A DNA stretch of 64,000 bases from contig NZ_JARUBL010000001.1 in assembly GCF_029626155.1 (NCBI RefSeq), forward strand, positions 7,592,501 through 7,656,500. Reading direction: 5' to 3'. Both the position numbers and the translations under genes were made by a program. The notes under the pieces were generated by a model. The model worked only from the letters and a program-made list of their open reading frames with translations, searched no databases and was not told the origin of the DNA. Shown here in pieces: positions 33,606 to 41,746 of the stretch. Every line of letters starts with the position of its first letter. Within the stretch, counting starts at the first letter, position 1. Source of the stretch: Solwaraspora sp. WMMD1047. GTDB lineage: Bacteria > Actinomycetota > Actinomycetes > Mycobacteriales > Micromonosporaceae.

Positions 33606-35104
33606 CACGCACCTCCGGCGGCGACCGTCGCCGGCTCGATCGCCGGGTCGCAGTCCCACTCCTCGTCGAGCAGGTCCCGGGCGGTACGCCGGATCAGCTC
33701 CAGCACGGACCGGATGTGCTCGCCGTTGGTGTCGGGGTTGAGCAGGGTGAACTTGAGCCAGTAGTGGCGGCCCAGGGTGGTGCCGGCGATGATCGCGACC
33801 CCGCTGTCGAAGAGCCGCGCGCGTAGCCGGGGCATCAGCCGGTCGCAGTCGTCGGCGGTCAGCCACGGCGGCCGGTAGCGGAACAGCACCGTGCTGAGGG
33901 TGGGGACGGCGGCCACCTCGAAGTCGGGGTCGGCGGTCAGCCGGCGGAAGGTCTCCTGCGCCCGGTCGACGACGGTGTCGAACATCTCCCCGAGCTGGTC
34001 GGCGCCCATCGTGCGCAGCGTCATCCAGAGCTTCAGGGCGTCGAACCGGCGGGTGGTCTGCAGGCTCTTGTCGACCTGGTTGGGGACGGTGGCGGTCCGC
34101 GGGTTGAGGTAGTCGGCGTGGACCGCGATCCGGCGCATCGTCGAGCCGTCGGCGACCAGGATGGCGCTGGAGCTGACCGGCTGGAAGAAGCTCTTGTGGA
34201 AGTCGACGGTGACCGAGTCGGCCAGTTCGATGCCGTCGATCAGGTGCCGCCGGCGCCGGGAGACCAGCAACCCGCAGCCGTACGCGGCGTCCACGTGCAG
34301 CCAGACGCGCTGGTGCCGGCAGGCGACGCCGATCGCGCGCAGCGGGTCGACGCAGCCCAGGTCGGTGGTGCCGGCGGTGGCCACCACCGCCATCGGGAGC
34401 AGGCCGCTGTCGCGCAGCTCCTCGACGGTGTCGACGAGCGCCTCCGGGTCCATCCGGCCGGTGCCGTCGGTGGCCACCGGCACCACCGCGTCGCGGGCCA
34501 GCCCGAGCACGCCGGCCGACTTGCCGACGCTGAAGTGGCTCTCGGTGGTGGCCAGGATCCGCAGCCGGGGCAGGTCGGCGGCGCGGTCGGTGGAGCCGGC
34601 CAGGGCCGCCTCCCGGGCGAGCAGCAGACCGTGCAGATTGGACTGGGTGCCGCCGCTGGTGAAGACCCCGTCCGCGGTCGGCCCGAAGCCGATCCGGGCG
34701 GTCGTCCAGTCGATCATCCGCCGCTCGATCAGGGTGCCGGTGGCACTCTGGTCCCAGGTGTCCACCGAGGTGTTCACGGCGGCGAGCAGCAGTTCGGCGC
34801 TGATCGCCGGGAGCGCCACCGGGCAGTTCAGGTGCGCCAGGTAGGTCGGCTCGTGGAACCAGATGGCGTGGTCGAGATAGAGCTTGCCGACCTCGTGCAG
34901 GGCGGCACCGGTGCTGCCCAGCGGAGTGTCCAGGTCGACCCCGTCGACCAGGTCCCGCAGCTCCGCCAGGCTCGCCCCGGAGTAGGGCTGGCGCAGGTCG
35001 CGGACCCGGTCGGCGAGCATGTCGGCGGTCTCGTCGATGGTCGCGCGGTACGCGTCCATGGTGTACCTACCGAACAGGTGTGGGGATACTGACCCGTTCG
35101 ACAC
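33605..35104 (-). CDS. desA: PLP-dependent lysine decarboxylase DesA
   Basis: This 499-residue group II decarboxylase makes cadaverine from lysine, the first step of desferrioxamine synthesis. PLP-binding features are HVDAAYG with Asp272 and DFHKSFF with Lys304. GTG at 35104 was chosen because GGGAGG lies 4 bases upstream and the resulting N-terminus (SVSPHLFGRYTMDAYRATI) lines up with the HL...YR pattern of DesA proteins; an ATG at 35059 would cut this off. It is the first gene of desABCD plus the fused acylase gene. Transcription starts near a strong iron box, so low iron should induce it. Confidence 0.95.
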   Translation of the reverse strand: MSNGSVSPHLFGRYTMDAYRATIDETADMLADRVRDLRQPYSGASLAELRDLVDGVDLDTPLGSTGAALHEVGKLYLDHAIWFHEPTYLAHLNCPVALPAISAELLLAAVNTSVDTWDQSATGTLIERRMIDWTTARIGFGPTADGVFTSGGTQSNLHGLLLAREAALAGSTDRAADLPRLRILATTESHFSVGKSAGVLGLARDAVVPVATDGTGRMDPEALVDTVEELRDSGLLPMAVVATAGTTDLGCVDPLRAIGVACRHQRVWLHVDAAYGCGLLVSRRRRHLIDGIELADSVTVDFHKSFFQPVSSSAILVADGSTMRRIAVHADYLNPRTATVPNQVDKSLQTTRRFDALKLWMTLRTMGADQLGEMFDTVVDRAQETFRRLTADPDFEVAAVPTLSTVLFRYRPPWLTADDCDRLMPRLRARLFDSGVAIIAGTTLGRHYWLKFTLLNPDTNGEHIRSVLELIRRTARDLLDEEWDCDPAIEPATVAAGGA

Positions 35105-35116
35105 GCGACCTCCCAA

Positions 35117-35135
35117 TAAGGCTACCCTAACCTAA
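35117..35135. promoter_or_regulatory. Iron box (DmdR/IdeR-type operator) between desA and the reductase gene
   Basis: The 19-bp minus-strand sequence TTAGGTTAGGGTAGCCTTA matches the actinobacterial iron-box consensus TTAGGTTAGGCTCACCTAA closely. It lies between two divergent genes and overlaps both promoters, so an iron-loaded DtxR-family repressor should shut both. Confidence 0.85.
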
Positions 35136-35162
35136 CATTAGTGCACCCTACTGGGAGGTCGG

Positions 35163-35876
35163 ATGAAACGGAACTGGGAAGGGCTGGTTCTCAAGGTCCT
35201 CGGCGGCCGGGACTTCCGGCTGACGGTGCTCGAACACGAGCCGGTCAACGGGCACTACCAGCGGATCCGGGTGGACGGCGGCGATCTGCTGGCGTCCTGT
35301 GATCCACATCCCACCGCCTGGATCCGGCTCTGGTTCGACAACGGCGGCCGACCGCACCAGCGGGCGTACACGATCGTCGATCCCGATCCGGCGACCGGCC
35401 GGTTCACCCTCGAATTCGCGCTGCACGACGGCTGTGCCGCCCGCTGGGTGCAGTCCGTCCAGGTCGGCGACACCATCGACGCCACCGTGCAGGGCAGTGC
35501 CTTCAGCCTGCCGGACCCGGCCCCCCGGCACCTCTACCTGGTCGGCGACGCCGCGTCCATCCCGGCCATCAACAGCCTGCTCGACGCCGCCGACGGCACC
35601 GCCGCAACGATCTGGCTGGAGTACGCCCACGACGGCGAACGCGACCTGCCGCTGCGCACCCGCGAGCAGCACGCCGTCACCTGGGTACCCCGCCGAGACC
35701 AGGGCCGACACCTCGTCGACACCGTCCGGGCGGCGCTCACCGGCGCCGACGACGAGGCGCTCTACTGGGTCGCCTGCGAGGCCGGCAGCACCCGGGCGAT
35801 CGCCCGCCACCTGCGCCGGGACCTCGGCGTCGACAAGCGCCGGGTACACGCGCTGGGCTACTGGACCGCCGGATGA
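35163..35876 (+). CDS. Siderophore-interacting FAD protein (ferric-siderophore reductase)
   Basis: This 237-residue protein is of the ViuB/SIP family. It has the FAD-binding RAYTIVD block near 67-73 and the LYLVGDAASIPAIN nucleotide region, and ends GYWTAG as the family does. These enzymes release iron from ferric siderophores in the cytoplasm. ATG at 35163 has GGGAGG 4 bases upstream. It plays the DesF-like role here, although the desE lipoprotein receptor gene usual next to it is absent. The MFS gene overlaps its stop. Confidence 0.92.
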   Translation: MKRNWEGLVLKVLGGRDFRLTVLEHEPVNGHYQRIRVDGGDLLASCDPHPTAWIRLWFDNGGRPHQRAYTIVDPDPATGRFTLEFALHDGCAARWVQSVQVGDTIDATVQGSAFSLPDPAPRHLYLVGDAASIPAINSLLDAADGTAATIWLEYAHDGERDLPLRTREQHAVTWVPRRDQGRHLVDTVRAALTGADDEALYWVACEAGSTRAIARHLRRDLGVDKRRVHALGYWTAG

Positions 35877-37126
35877 ACAGCCGGCTGCGGGTCATCACCG
35901 CGCTCTACGTGACCCAGTTCCTGGGCTACGGGTTCATCACCATCGGCCTGGTCAGCATCCTGCGGGCCGGCGGAACCTCGCTGGACACCCTCGCGCTGCT
36001 CAGCCTGATCGGGCTGATCTGGCCGGTCAAGTTCCTCTGGGCGCCCATCCTGGACCGGTACGGGCCACGCCGGGGCGGCCACTACCGGGGCTGGCTGCTG
36101 GTGTTGCAGAGCGGCATGGTCCTCGCGCTGCTGGCGCTGCTCGCCACCGATCCGGCCAGCGGGCGGATCGGCCCCATCGCGGCGATCTGCGCCGCGTTCA
36201 TCTTCTTCTCCGCCACCCAGGACATCGCCGCCGACGCGGTCGCCGTCCGGCTGCTCGGCGACGCCGAGCGGGGCACCGGCAACGGCATCCAGGTGGCCGC
36301 CAGCTACCTCGGCAACATCCTCGGCGGCGGTGCCTGCGTGGTGGCGTACGACCAGTTCGGCTGGCCGGTGGCGGTCGGCCTGCTGGCCGGGCTCACCGCG
36401 ATCGGGCTGCTGGTGGTCTGGCGGTTCCGCGAACCCGAGCGGATCGACCGCCCGGCGGCCACCCGGCACGCGTACGCGGCGCTGCTGACCGTGCTCACCC
36501 AGCCCGGCTGCCGGCGGTGGGCGCTCGGCGTGGTGCCGCTCCTCTACGCCGGCGCCGGCGCCACCTACGCGCTGGTCTCCCCGGCGCTTGTCGACGCCGG
36601 CTGGTCGCTGACCCGGATCGGCGCCGTCACCGGCCTGGTGACGAGCGGGCCCGCCGTGCTGGCCGGGCTGGCGGCCGGTGGCCTGGTCAACCGGATCGGC
36701 CGGGCCGGCGTGCTGGCCACCGGCGGGGTGGCGCTGGCCGCCGCGACGCTGCTGCTGGTGCCGGTGTTGGCCGGCCGGGGCGGCCTCGGGCTGGCCGGGC
36801 CGGTGCTCTGCTGCTTCATGGCCGCGTACGCGGTGGCGAACGTCGCGCTCTACACGGTGAACATGGACTACTCCCGGCCGGGCACCGGCGGCACCGACTT
36901 CACCGTGCTCGCCTCGATCGGGCTGATCTGCTCGTACGCCGCCTCGGCGGTCGGGCTGGCGGCGGCGGCCCGGGTCGGCTACCCGGCCGTGGCGGTCGCG
37001 GCGACGGCCCTGATCCTCGGCGGCGTAGCCCTCGGCGTCCGGCACCAGCGCCGGCACCGGCCGGACAGCGGCGGCCCGAACCGTCCGCCGGTGTCAGCGC
37101 CCACCGTCGTCAAGCAGCCCGCCTGA
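35873..37126 (+). CDS. MFS transporter of the AmpG/RhtX/FptX type
   Basis: This 417-residue protein has about 12 membrane segments and the AmpG-like signature LIGLIWPVKFLWAPILDRYG near residues 42-61, followed by FIFFSATQDIAADAVAVRLL. The closest functional group I know is RhtX/FptX, single-component inner-membrane siderophore importers. It overlaps the reductase gene by 4 bp, so uptake and iron release would be made together under iron control. Export of desferrioxamine is the alternative. Its 3' end overlaps the convergent GNAT gene by 33 bp. Confidence 0.85.
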   Translation: MNSRLRVITALYVTQFLGYGFITIGLVSILRAGGTSLDTLALLSLIGLIWPVKFLWAPILDRYGPRRGGHYRGWLLVLQSGMVLALLALLATDPASGRIGPIAAICAAFIFFSATQDIAADAVAVRLLGDAERGTGNGIQVAASYLGNILGGGACVVAYDQFGWPVAVGLLAGLTAIGLLVVWRFREPERIDRPAATRHAYAALLTVLTQPGCRRWALGVVPLLYAGAGATYALVSPALVDAGWSLTRIGAVTGLVTSGPAVLAGLAAGGLVNRIGRAGVLATGGVALAAATLLLVPVLAGRGGLGLAGPVLCCFMAAYAVANVALYTVNMDYSRPGTGGTDFTVLASIGLICSYAASAVGLAAAARVGYPAVAVAATALILGGVALGVRHQRRHRPDSGGPNRPPVSAPTVVKQPA

Positions 37127-37711
37127 CGGCCGACCGGCCGGCACCGGCGGATCGGTGCCGGCCGGATCGGCGTCCAGCGGCAGCGGCCGGACGAACATCG
37201 CGTGCCGGCGCCAGCCCGGGAACGGCACCAGGTCGCCGACGCGCTGCCAGCCGCGCAACTCCATCGCCCGCCAGACGCCGGTGTTGCTGTCCGCCACGGC
37301 CAGGCTGGCCCGCTGCTCCGGGCGGCTGGCCAGCAACTCCGGGAAGAGTCGGAGGCCGACCTGCTGGCGCTGGAACTCCGGCAGGACGAAGGCCTCGCAG
37401 ACCGCGAAGGTGCGACCGGGCCACTCGCGTACCAGATCGGGGTCGGCGTCGGAGCTCAGGTCCCGCCACCAGAGGGTCTCCGGTGGCAGCGGGGCGCCGA
37501 GCACCGCGCCGACGACCCGGTCGTCGGCGTACCCGATGGTGGCGGCGAAGCCCGGTGCCTGGGCGGTCCAGTCGAGCCGCTGCTCGACGGTGGGGTCGCT
37601 GTGGTCGACCAGACCCAGGTCGGCGGCGTGCACCACGCGGTAGACCTCGGCGAGGACGGCGACGTCGACCCGCTCGGTCAACTCGACGCGGATTCGTGGT
37701 CGGTCGCTCAT
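37094..37711 (-). CDS. GNAT family N-acetyltransferase, iron-regulated
   Basis: This 205-residue protein has a GNAT fold, with the acetyl-CoA loop region AFVLPEFQRQQVGLRLFPELL at about 110-130 and the later AVADSNTGVWRAMELRGWQRVG. ATG at 37711 has AGGGG 4 bases upstream. Its promoter carries an iron box, so it belongs to the low-iron response, but it is unlike DesC. It may acetylate a siderophore precursor or a shunt product; the acceptor is unknown. The last 33 bp overlap the end of the transporter gene. Confidence 0.85.
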   Translation of the reverse strand: MSDRPRIRVELTERVDVAVLAEVYRVVHAADLGLVDHSDPTVEQRLDWTAQAPGFAATIGYADDRVVGAVLGAPLPPETLWWRDLSSDADPDLVREWPGRTFAVCEAFVLPEFQRQQVGLRLFPELLASRPEQRASLAVADSNTGVWRAMELRGWQRVGDLVPFPGWRRHAMFVRPLPLDADPAGTDPPVPAGRPSGGLLDDGGR

Positions 37712-37724
37712 GACACCCCTTAAG

Positions 37725-37743
37725 TCAGGCAAGCCTAACCTAA
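37725..37743. promoter_or_regulatory. Iron box upstream of the GNAT gene
   Basis: The minus-strand 19-mer TTAGGTTAGGCTTGCCTGA matches the iron-box consensus at 16 of 19 positions, 13 bp upstream of the GNAT start. It also lies 138 bp before the divergent catalase gene. Confidence 0.87.
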
Positions 37744-37880
37744 TTGATCGAGGGATGGCTGGCAACTTCCGTTGCCGGCCTCGACCGTGGATGCCCGGAG
37801 CCACCGTGTTTGTCGGCCCGGACCGGGGGTAGGGCGCCGTCAGACCCGCTCAGAGCCGCTCCGTGGAGGAAATCGCCGTA

Positions 37881-40142
37881 ATGGAATCCCGCAAACCAGC
37901 CGAGGTCGTCAAGGATGTCGTGGAAGCCGCCGCGGAGAAGGTGGCCGACGTGCTCACCCCCGACGTTCCCGGCGCCCCGGGCAGCGCTCCGCCGCCGCTC
38001 GCCGAGCCGACCACCCCGCAGGACCCGCTGCCGCCGAGCCCGGAGCAGGGGGCACCGCAGACCCGCACCCCGACCGGCGCGAAGAGCGGCGCGCCGGCCA
38101 CCGCCAACGGCCAGCAGGGCGCCTACCTCACCACCGCGCACGGCGCCCGGCTCCGCGACACCGACCACTCGCTGAAGGCCGGACCGCGCGGCCCGACGCT
38201 GCTCCAGGACCACCACCTGCGCGAGAAGATCACCCACTTCGACCACGAGCGCATCCCCGAGCGGGTGGTGCACGCGCGCGGGGCCGGCGCACACGGCGTC
38301 TTCACCGGCTACGGCACCGCCGAGGGGGTCACCCGGGCCGGCTTCCTCGGCAAGGGCGTCGAGACCGACGTCTTCGTCCGGTTCTCCACCGTCCTCGGGT
38401 CGCGCGGCTCGGCCGACACGGTCCGCGACACCCGCGGCTTCGCGACCAAGTTCTACACCGACGAGGGCACCTTCGACCTGGTCGGCAACAACATCCCGGT
38501 CTTCTTCATCCAGGACGCCATCAAGTTCCCCGACATCATCCACGCCGGCAAGCCACATCCCGACCGGGAGATCCCGCAGGCGCAGAGCGCGCACGACACC
38601 TTCTGGGACTTCGTCTCCCTGCACACCGAGGCGCAGCACCACACCATCTGGAACATGTCCGACCGGGGCATCCCCAGGTCGTACCGCACCATGGAGGGCT
38701 TCGGCGTACACACCTTCCGGCTGGTCAACGCCGCCGGCGAGACGGCGCTGGCCAAGTTCCACTGGAAGCCGAAGCTCGGCGTGCACTCCCTCACCTGGGA
38801 GGAGGCGCAGCTGCTCGGCGGCCTGGACCCCGACTTCCACCGCCGGGACCTGTACGACGCGATCGAGGCCGGCGCGTTCCCCGAGTGGGAACTCGGCATC
38901 CAGGTGCTGCCCGACACGCCCGAGGAGGTCTTCGCCGGGATCGACCTGCTCGACCCGACGAAGATCGTGCCGGAGGAGCTCGCCCCGGTCCAGCCGGTCG
39001 GGAAGCTGGTCCTCAACCGGACCCCGACGAACTTCTTCGCCGAGACCGAGCAGGTCGCCTTCCACCTCGGCCACCTGCCGCCCGGCATCGACGTCACCAA
39101 CGACCCGCTGCTGCAGGGCCGGCTCTTCTCGTACGTCGACACGCAGCTCACCCGGCTGGGCGGACCGAACTTCTCCCAGCTGCCGATCAACCGCCCGCAC
39201 GCCCCGGTCAACGACATGCTCCGCGACGGCTTCCACCAGCAGGCCGTGCACGCCGGGGTGGCGCCCTACCGGCCCAACTCACTCGACGGCGGCAACCCCT
39301 TCCCGGCCGGCGACGCCGAGCACGCGTTCGTCGACGTGCCGGTGACGGTGACGCAGGCACCGAAGGTACGCGCCAACCCGGCCTCCTTCGACGACCACTT
39401 CAGCCAGACCCGGCTGTTCTGGTTGAGCATGTCGCCGGTCGAGCGGGAACACATCGTCCGCGCCTACACCTTCGAGCTCGGCAAGTGCTACCACCAGGCG
39501 ATCAAGGAACGCCAGCTGCAGTGCCTGGCCAACATCGACCCGGTGCTCTGCGCCCAGGTCGCCACCGGACTGGGACTGCCCGCCCCGGAGCCGACCGAGC
39601 CGCTGGCCGACGTCGAGCCCAGTCCCACCCTGTCCCAGCTCGGGGCGCAGTGGCCGGCCGACGGCCGGATCATCGGGATCGTGGTCGACCCGGAGACCGA
39701 CCTCGACGGTGTCGACCAGGTACGCCGGGCGGTGTTCGCCGCCGACATGGTGCCGCTGGTGATCGCCCCGCACGGCGGTATGGTCGGCGACCTGACCGTG
39801 CAGCGGACCTTCGCCACCGGCCGGTCGGTCGAGTTCGACGCGCTCCTGCTGGCCGGCGCCCCGGCCCCGGCGCCGGACGCGCTGCCCGCCCGGGACGCCA
39901 AGGCGGGCGCCGCCGACCCCGCGACGGTCGATCCCCGGGTGCTGCTGATGGTCGAGGAGTGCTGGCGGCACGCCAAGGCGATCGGCGCCTGGAACGGCGG
40001 TACCGAGGTGTTGCGACAGGCCGGCGTGACCGGCTCGCCCGGCGTGGTGACCGGCGACACCGGGACGGAGGTCCTCACCGCCGTGCAACAACTGCTGGCC
40101 GCACACCGGGTCTGGGAACGGTTCCCCGCATCGATCGGCTGA
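37881..40142 (+). CDS. katE: Large-subunit catalase, KatE/HPII type
   Basis: This 753-residue clade II heme catalase removes hydrogen peroxide. It has a Pro/Ala-rich N-terminal extension of about 70 residues, the catalytic His region RVVHARGAGAHGVFTGYG, Asn in DLVGNNIPVFFIQD, and the heme-ligand Tyr in RLFSYVDTQLTRLG. A flavodoxin-like C-terminal domain starts near RIIGIVVDPETDLDG (about 590). ATG at 37881 follows GGAGGAAATC; a GTG 18 bp earlier is less likely. It sits divergent from the iron-regulated GNAT gene, a sensible neighbour because iron release raises peroxide damage. Confidence 0.93.
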   Translation: MESRKPAEVVKDVVEAAAEKVADVLTPDVPGAPGSAPPPLAEPTTPQDPLPPSPEQGAPQTRTPTGAKSGAPATANGQQGAYLTTAHGARLRDTDHSLKAGPRGPTLLQDHHLREKITHFDHERIPERVVHARGAGAHGVFTGYGTAEGVTRAGFLGKGVETDVFVRFSTVLGSRGSADTVRDTRGFATKFYTDEGTFDLVGNNIPVFFIQDAIKFPDIIHAGKPHPDREIPQAQSAHDTFWDFVSLHTEAQHHTIWNMSDRGIPRSYRTMEGFGVHTFRLVNAAGETALAKFHWKPKLGVHSLTWEEAQLLGGLDPDFHRRDLYDAIEAGAFPEWELGIQVLPDTPEEVFAGIDLLDPTKIVPEELAPVQPVGKLVLNRTPTNFFAETEQVAFHLGHLPPGIDVTNDPLLQGRLFSYVDTQLTRLGGPNFSQLPINRPHAPVNDMLRDGFHQQAVHAGVAPYRPNSLDGGNPFPAGDAEHAFVDVPVTVTQAPKVRANPASFDDHFSQTRLFWLSMSPVEREHIVRAYTFELGKCYHQAIKERQLQCLANIDPVLCAQVATGLGLPAPEPTEPLADVEPSPTLSQLGAQWPADGRIIGIVVDPETDLDGVDQVRRAVFAADMVPLVIAPHGGMVGDLTVQRTFATGRSVEFDALLLAGAPAPAPDALPARDAKAGAADPATVDPRVLLMVEECWRHAKAIGAWNGGTEVLRQAGVTGSPGVVTGDTGTEVLTAVQQLLAAHRVWERFPASIG

Positions 40143-40189
40143 TCCGGCGTTCGCGAGTGAGCCGACCCCGGCTGGGTATGGCCCCGGGC

Positions 40190-41722
40190 ATGACCTTGTT
40201 CGCGCACGACGACGAGTCCTACTGGATGTCGACCACCGGGACCACGACGTACCCGCGGTTGACTACTGATGTGGAGGTGGACGTGGCGGTGGTGGGCGCC
40301 GGCATCGCCGGCGTCTGCACCGCGTTCCAGCTCGCCCGGAGCGGCCGGTCGGTGGCGCTGATCGAGGCGGACCGGGTGGTGGCCGGCACGACCGGCTACA
40401 CGACCGCCAAGATCACGGTTCAACATTCACTGATCTACGACCGGCTCCGCTCGTCGCTGGGCGCCGCGACATCCGAACTGTACGCCCGCTCGCAGCTCGA
40501 CGCCCTCGCCCACGTCGCCGCCCTCGTCGACGAGCTGGGCATCGACTGCGACCTGGAGCGGCTGCCGGCGTACACCTATGTCACCGACGAGGAGGGGGTG
40601 CCGCAGATCCGGGCCGAGGTGGCAGCCGCCGTCGAGGCGGGCCTGCCGGCCACCCTGGTCACCGGGACCGGTCTGCCGTACGAGGTGGCGGCCGCGATCC
40701 GGGTCGACGACCAGGCGCAGTTCCACCCCCGCCGGTTCCTGCTCGCCCTGGTCGACGATCTCGCCGCCCGGGGGGCACAGATCTTCGAGCGGACCCGGGT
40801 GGTCGGGCTCGACGAGGGTGACCCCTGCCGGTTGACCACGGAGACCGGCTCGACGGTGACCGCCGGTCACGTGGTGGTGGCCACCCACTATCCGGTGTTC
40901 GACCGGGCCGGGCTGTTCGCCCGGTTGAAGCCGCACCGCGAGCTGGTGGTGGCCGCGGCCATCCCGGCCGGCGCGGACCCCGGCGGGATGTATCTGACCA
41001 CCGAGGGCAACACCCGGTCCGTGCGCACCGCGCCGCTGGACGGGGACGACCGGCTGCTGATCGTCACCGGCGAGAGCTTCACCCCGGGCACCGGCTCGGT
41101 CGCCGACCGGTTCGACCGGTTGGCGGACTGGACCCGGCAGCGGTTCCCGGTCGGCGAGCCGAGTTACCGCTGGGCGGCGCAGGACAACGACACCACCGAC
41201 GGCGTGCCGTACGTCGGCCGGTTCCACCCGGGCAGCCGGCGGGTCTGGGTGGCCACCGGTTTCGGCGGCTGGGGCATGACCAACGGGGTGCTCGCCGGGC
41301 GGCTGCTCGCCGCCCGGATCCACGGCGAGGAGCCACCCTGGACCGACCTGTACGACCCGGTGCGGCTGCACCCGAAGGCCGAGGCCGGCGCGCTGCTGCG
41401 CAACAACCTGACCGTCGGGAAACACTTCGTCGGCGACCGGATCCGACCGCCGTCGCACGCCGACTCCGTCGCCGACCTCGCCCCGGGCAGCGGCGCGGTG
41501 ATCCGGTCCAAGGGGCGCCGCTGCGCCGTCTACCGCGATCCGGCGGGCGACCTGCACGCGGTCTCCGCGACCTGCACCCACCTCGGCTGTCTGGTGGCGT
41601 TCAACGACGCCGAACGCAGCTGGGACTGCCCCTGCCACGGTTCCCGGTTCGGCGTCGACGGCGCGGTGCTGCACGGTCCGGCCACCCGACCGCTGGAGGC
41701 CCGGGAGGTGCCCGACGCCTGA
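40190..41722 (+). CDS. FAD-dependent oxidoreductase with C-terminal Rieske domain
   Basis: This 510-residue protein has an N-terminal DAO-type FAD domain (VAVVGAGIAGVCTAFQLARSG, about 31-51) and a C-terminal Rieske [2Fe-2S] domain with CTHLGC and CPCHGSRFG at about 459-488. This architecture is widespread in actinobacteria and is thought to oxidise amines or similar compounds, passing electrons via the cluster. ATG at 40190 gives the conserved start; an ATG 12 bp earlier is possible, and neither has a strong ribosome site. It follows the catalase by 47 bp. Substrate unknown. Confidence 0.92.
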   Translation: MTLFAHDDESYWMSTTGTTTYPRLTTDVEVDVAVVGAGIAGVCTAFQLARSGRSVALIEADRVVAGTTGYTTAKITVQHSLIYDRLRSSLGAATSELYARSQLDALAHVAALVDELGIDCDLERLPAYTYVTDEEGVPQIRAEVAAAVEAGLPATLVTGTGLPYEVAAAIRVDDQAQFHPRRFLLALVDDLAARGAQIFERTRVVGLDEGDPCRLTTETGSTVTAGHVVVATHYPVFDRAGLFARLKPHRELVVAAAIPAGADPGGMYLTTEGNTRSVRTAPLDGDDRLLIVTGESFTPGTGSVADRFDRLADWTRQRFPVGEPSYRWAAQDNDTTDGVPYVGRFHPGSRRVWVATGFGGWGMTNGVLAGRLLAARIHGEEPPWTDLYDPVRLHPKAEAGALLRNNLTVGKHFVGDRIRPPSHADSVADLAPGSGAVIRSKGRRCAVYRDPAGDLHAVSATCTHLGCLVAFNDAERSWDCPCHGSRFGVDGAVLHGPATRPLEAREVPDA

Positions 41723-41746
41723 CCCCCGGCGCGGGCCAGCTCCCGG

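Noticed and set aside
37772-40189. In-frame extension of the Rieske oxidoreductase across the whole catalase gene
   Set aside because: The extension reads the catalase sequence in another frame and gives Arg/Pro-rich peptide. The conserved start is at 40190.
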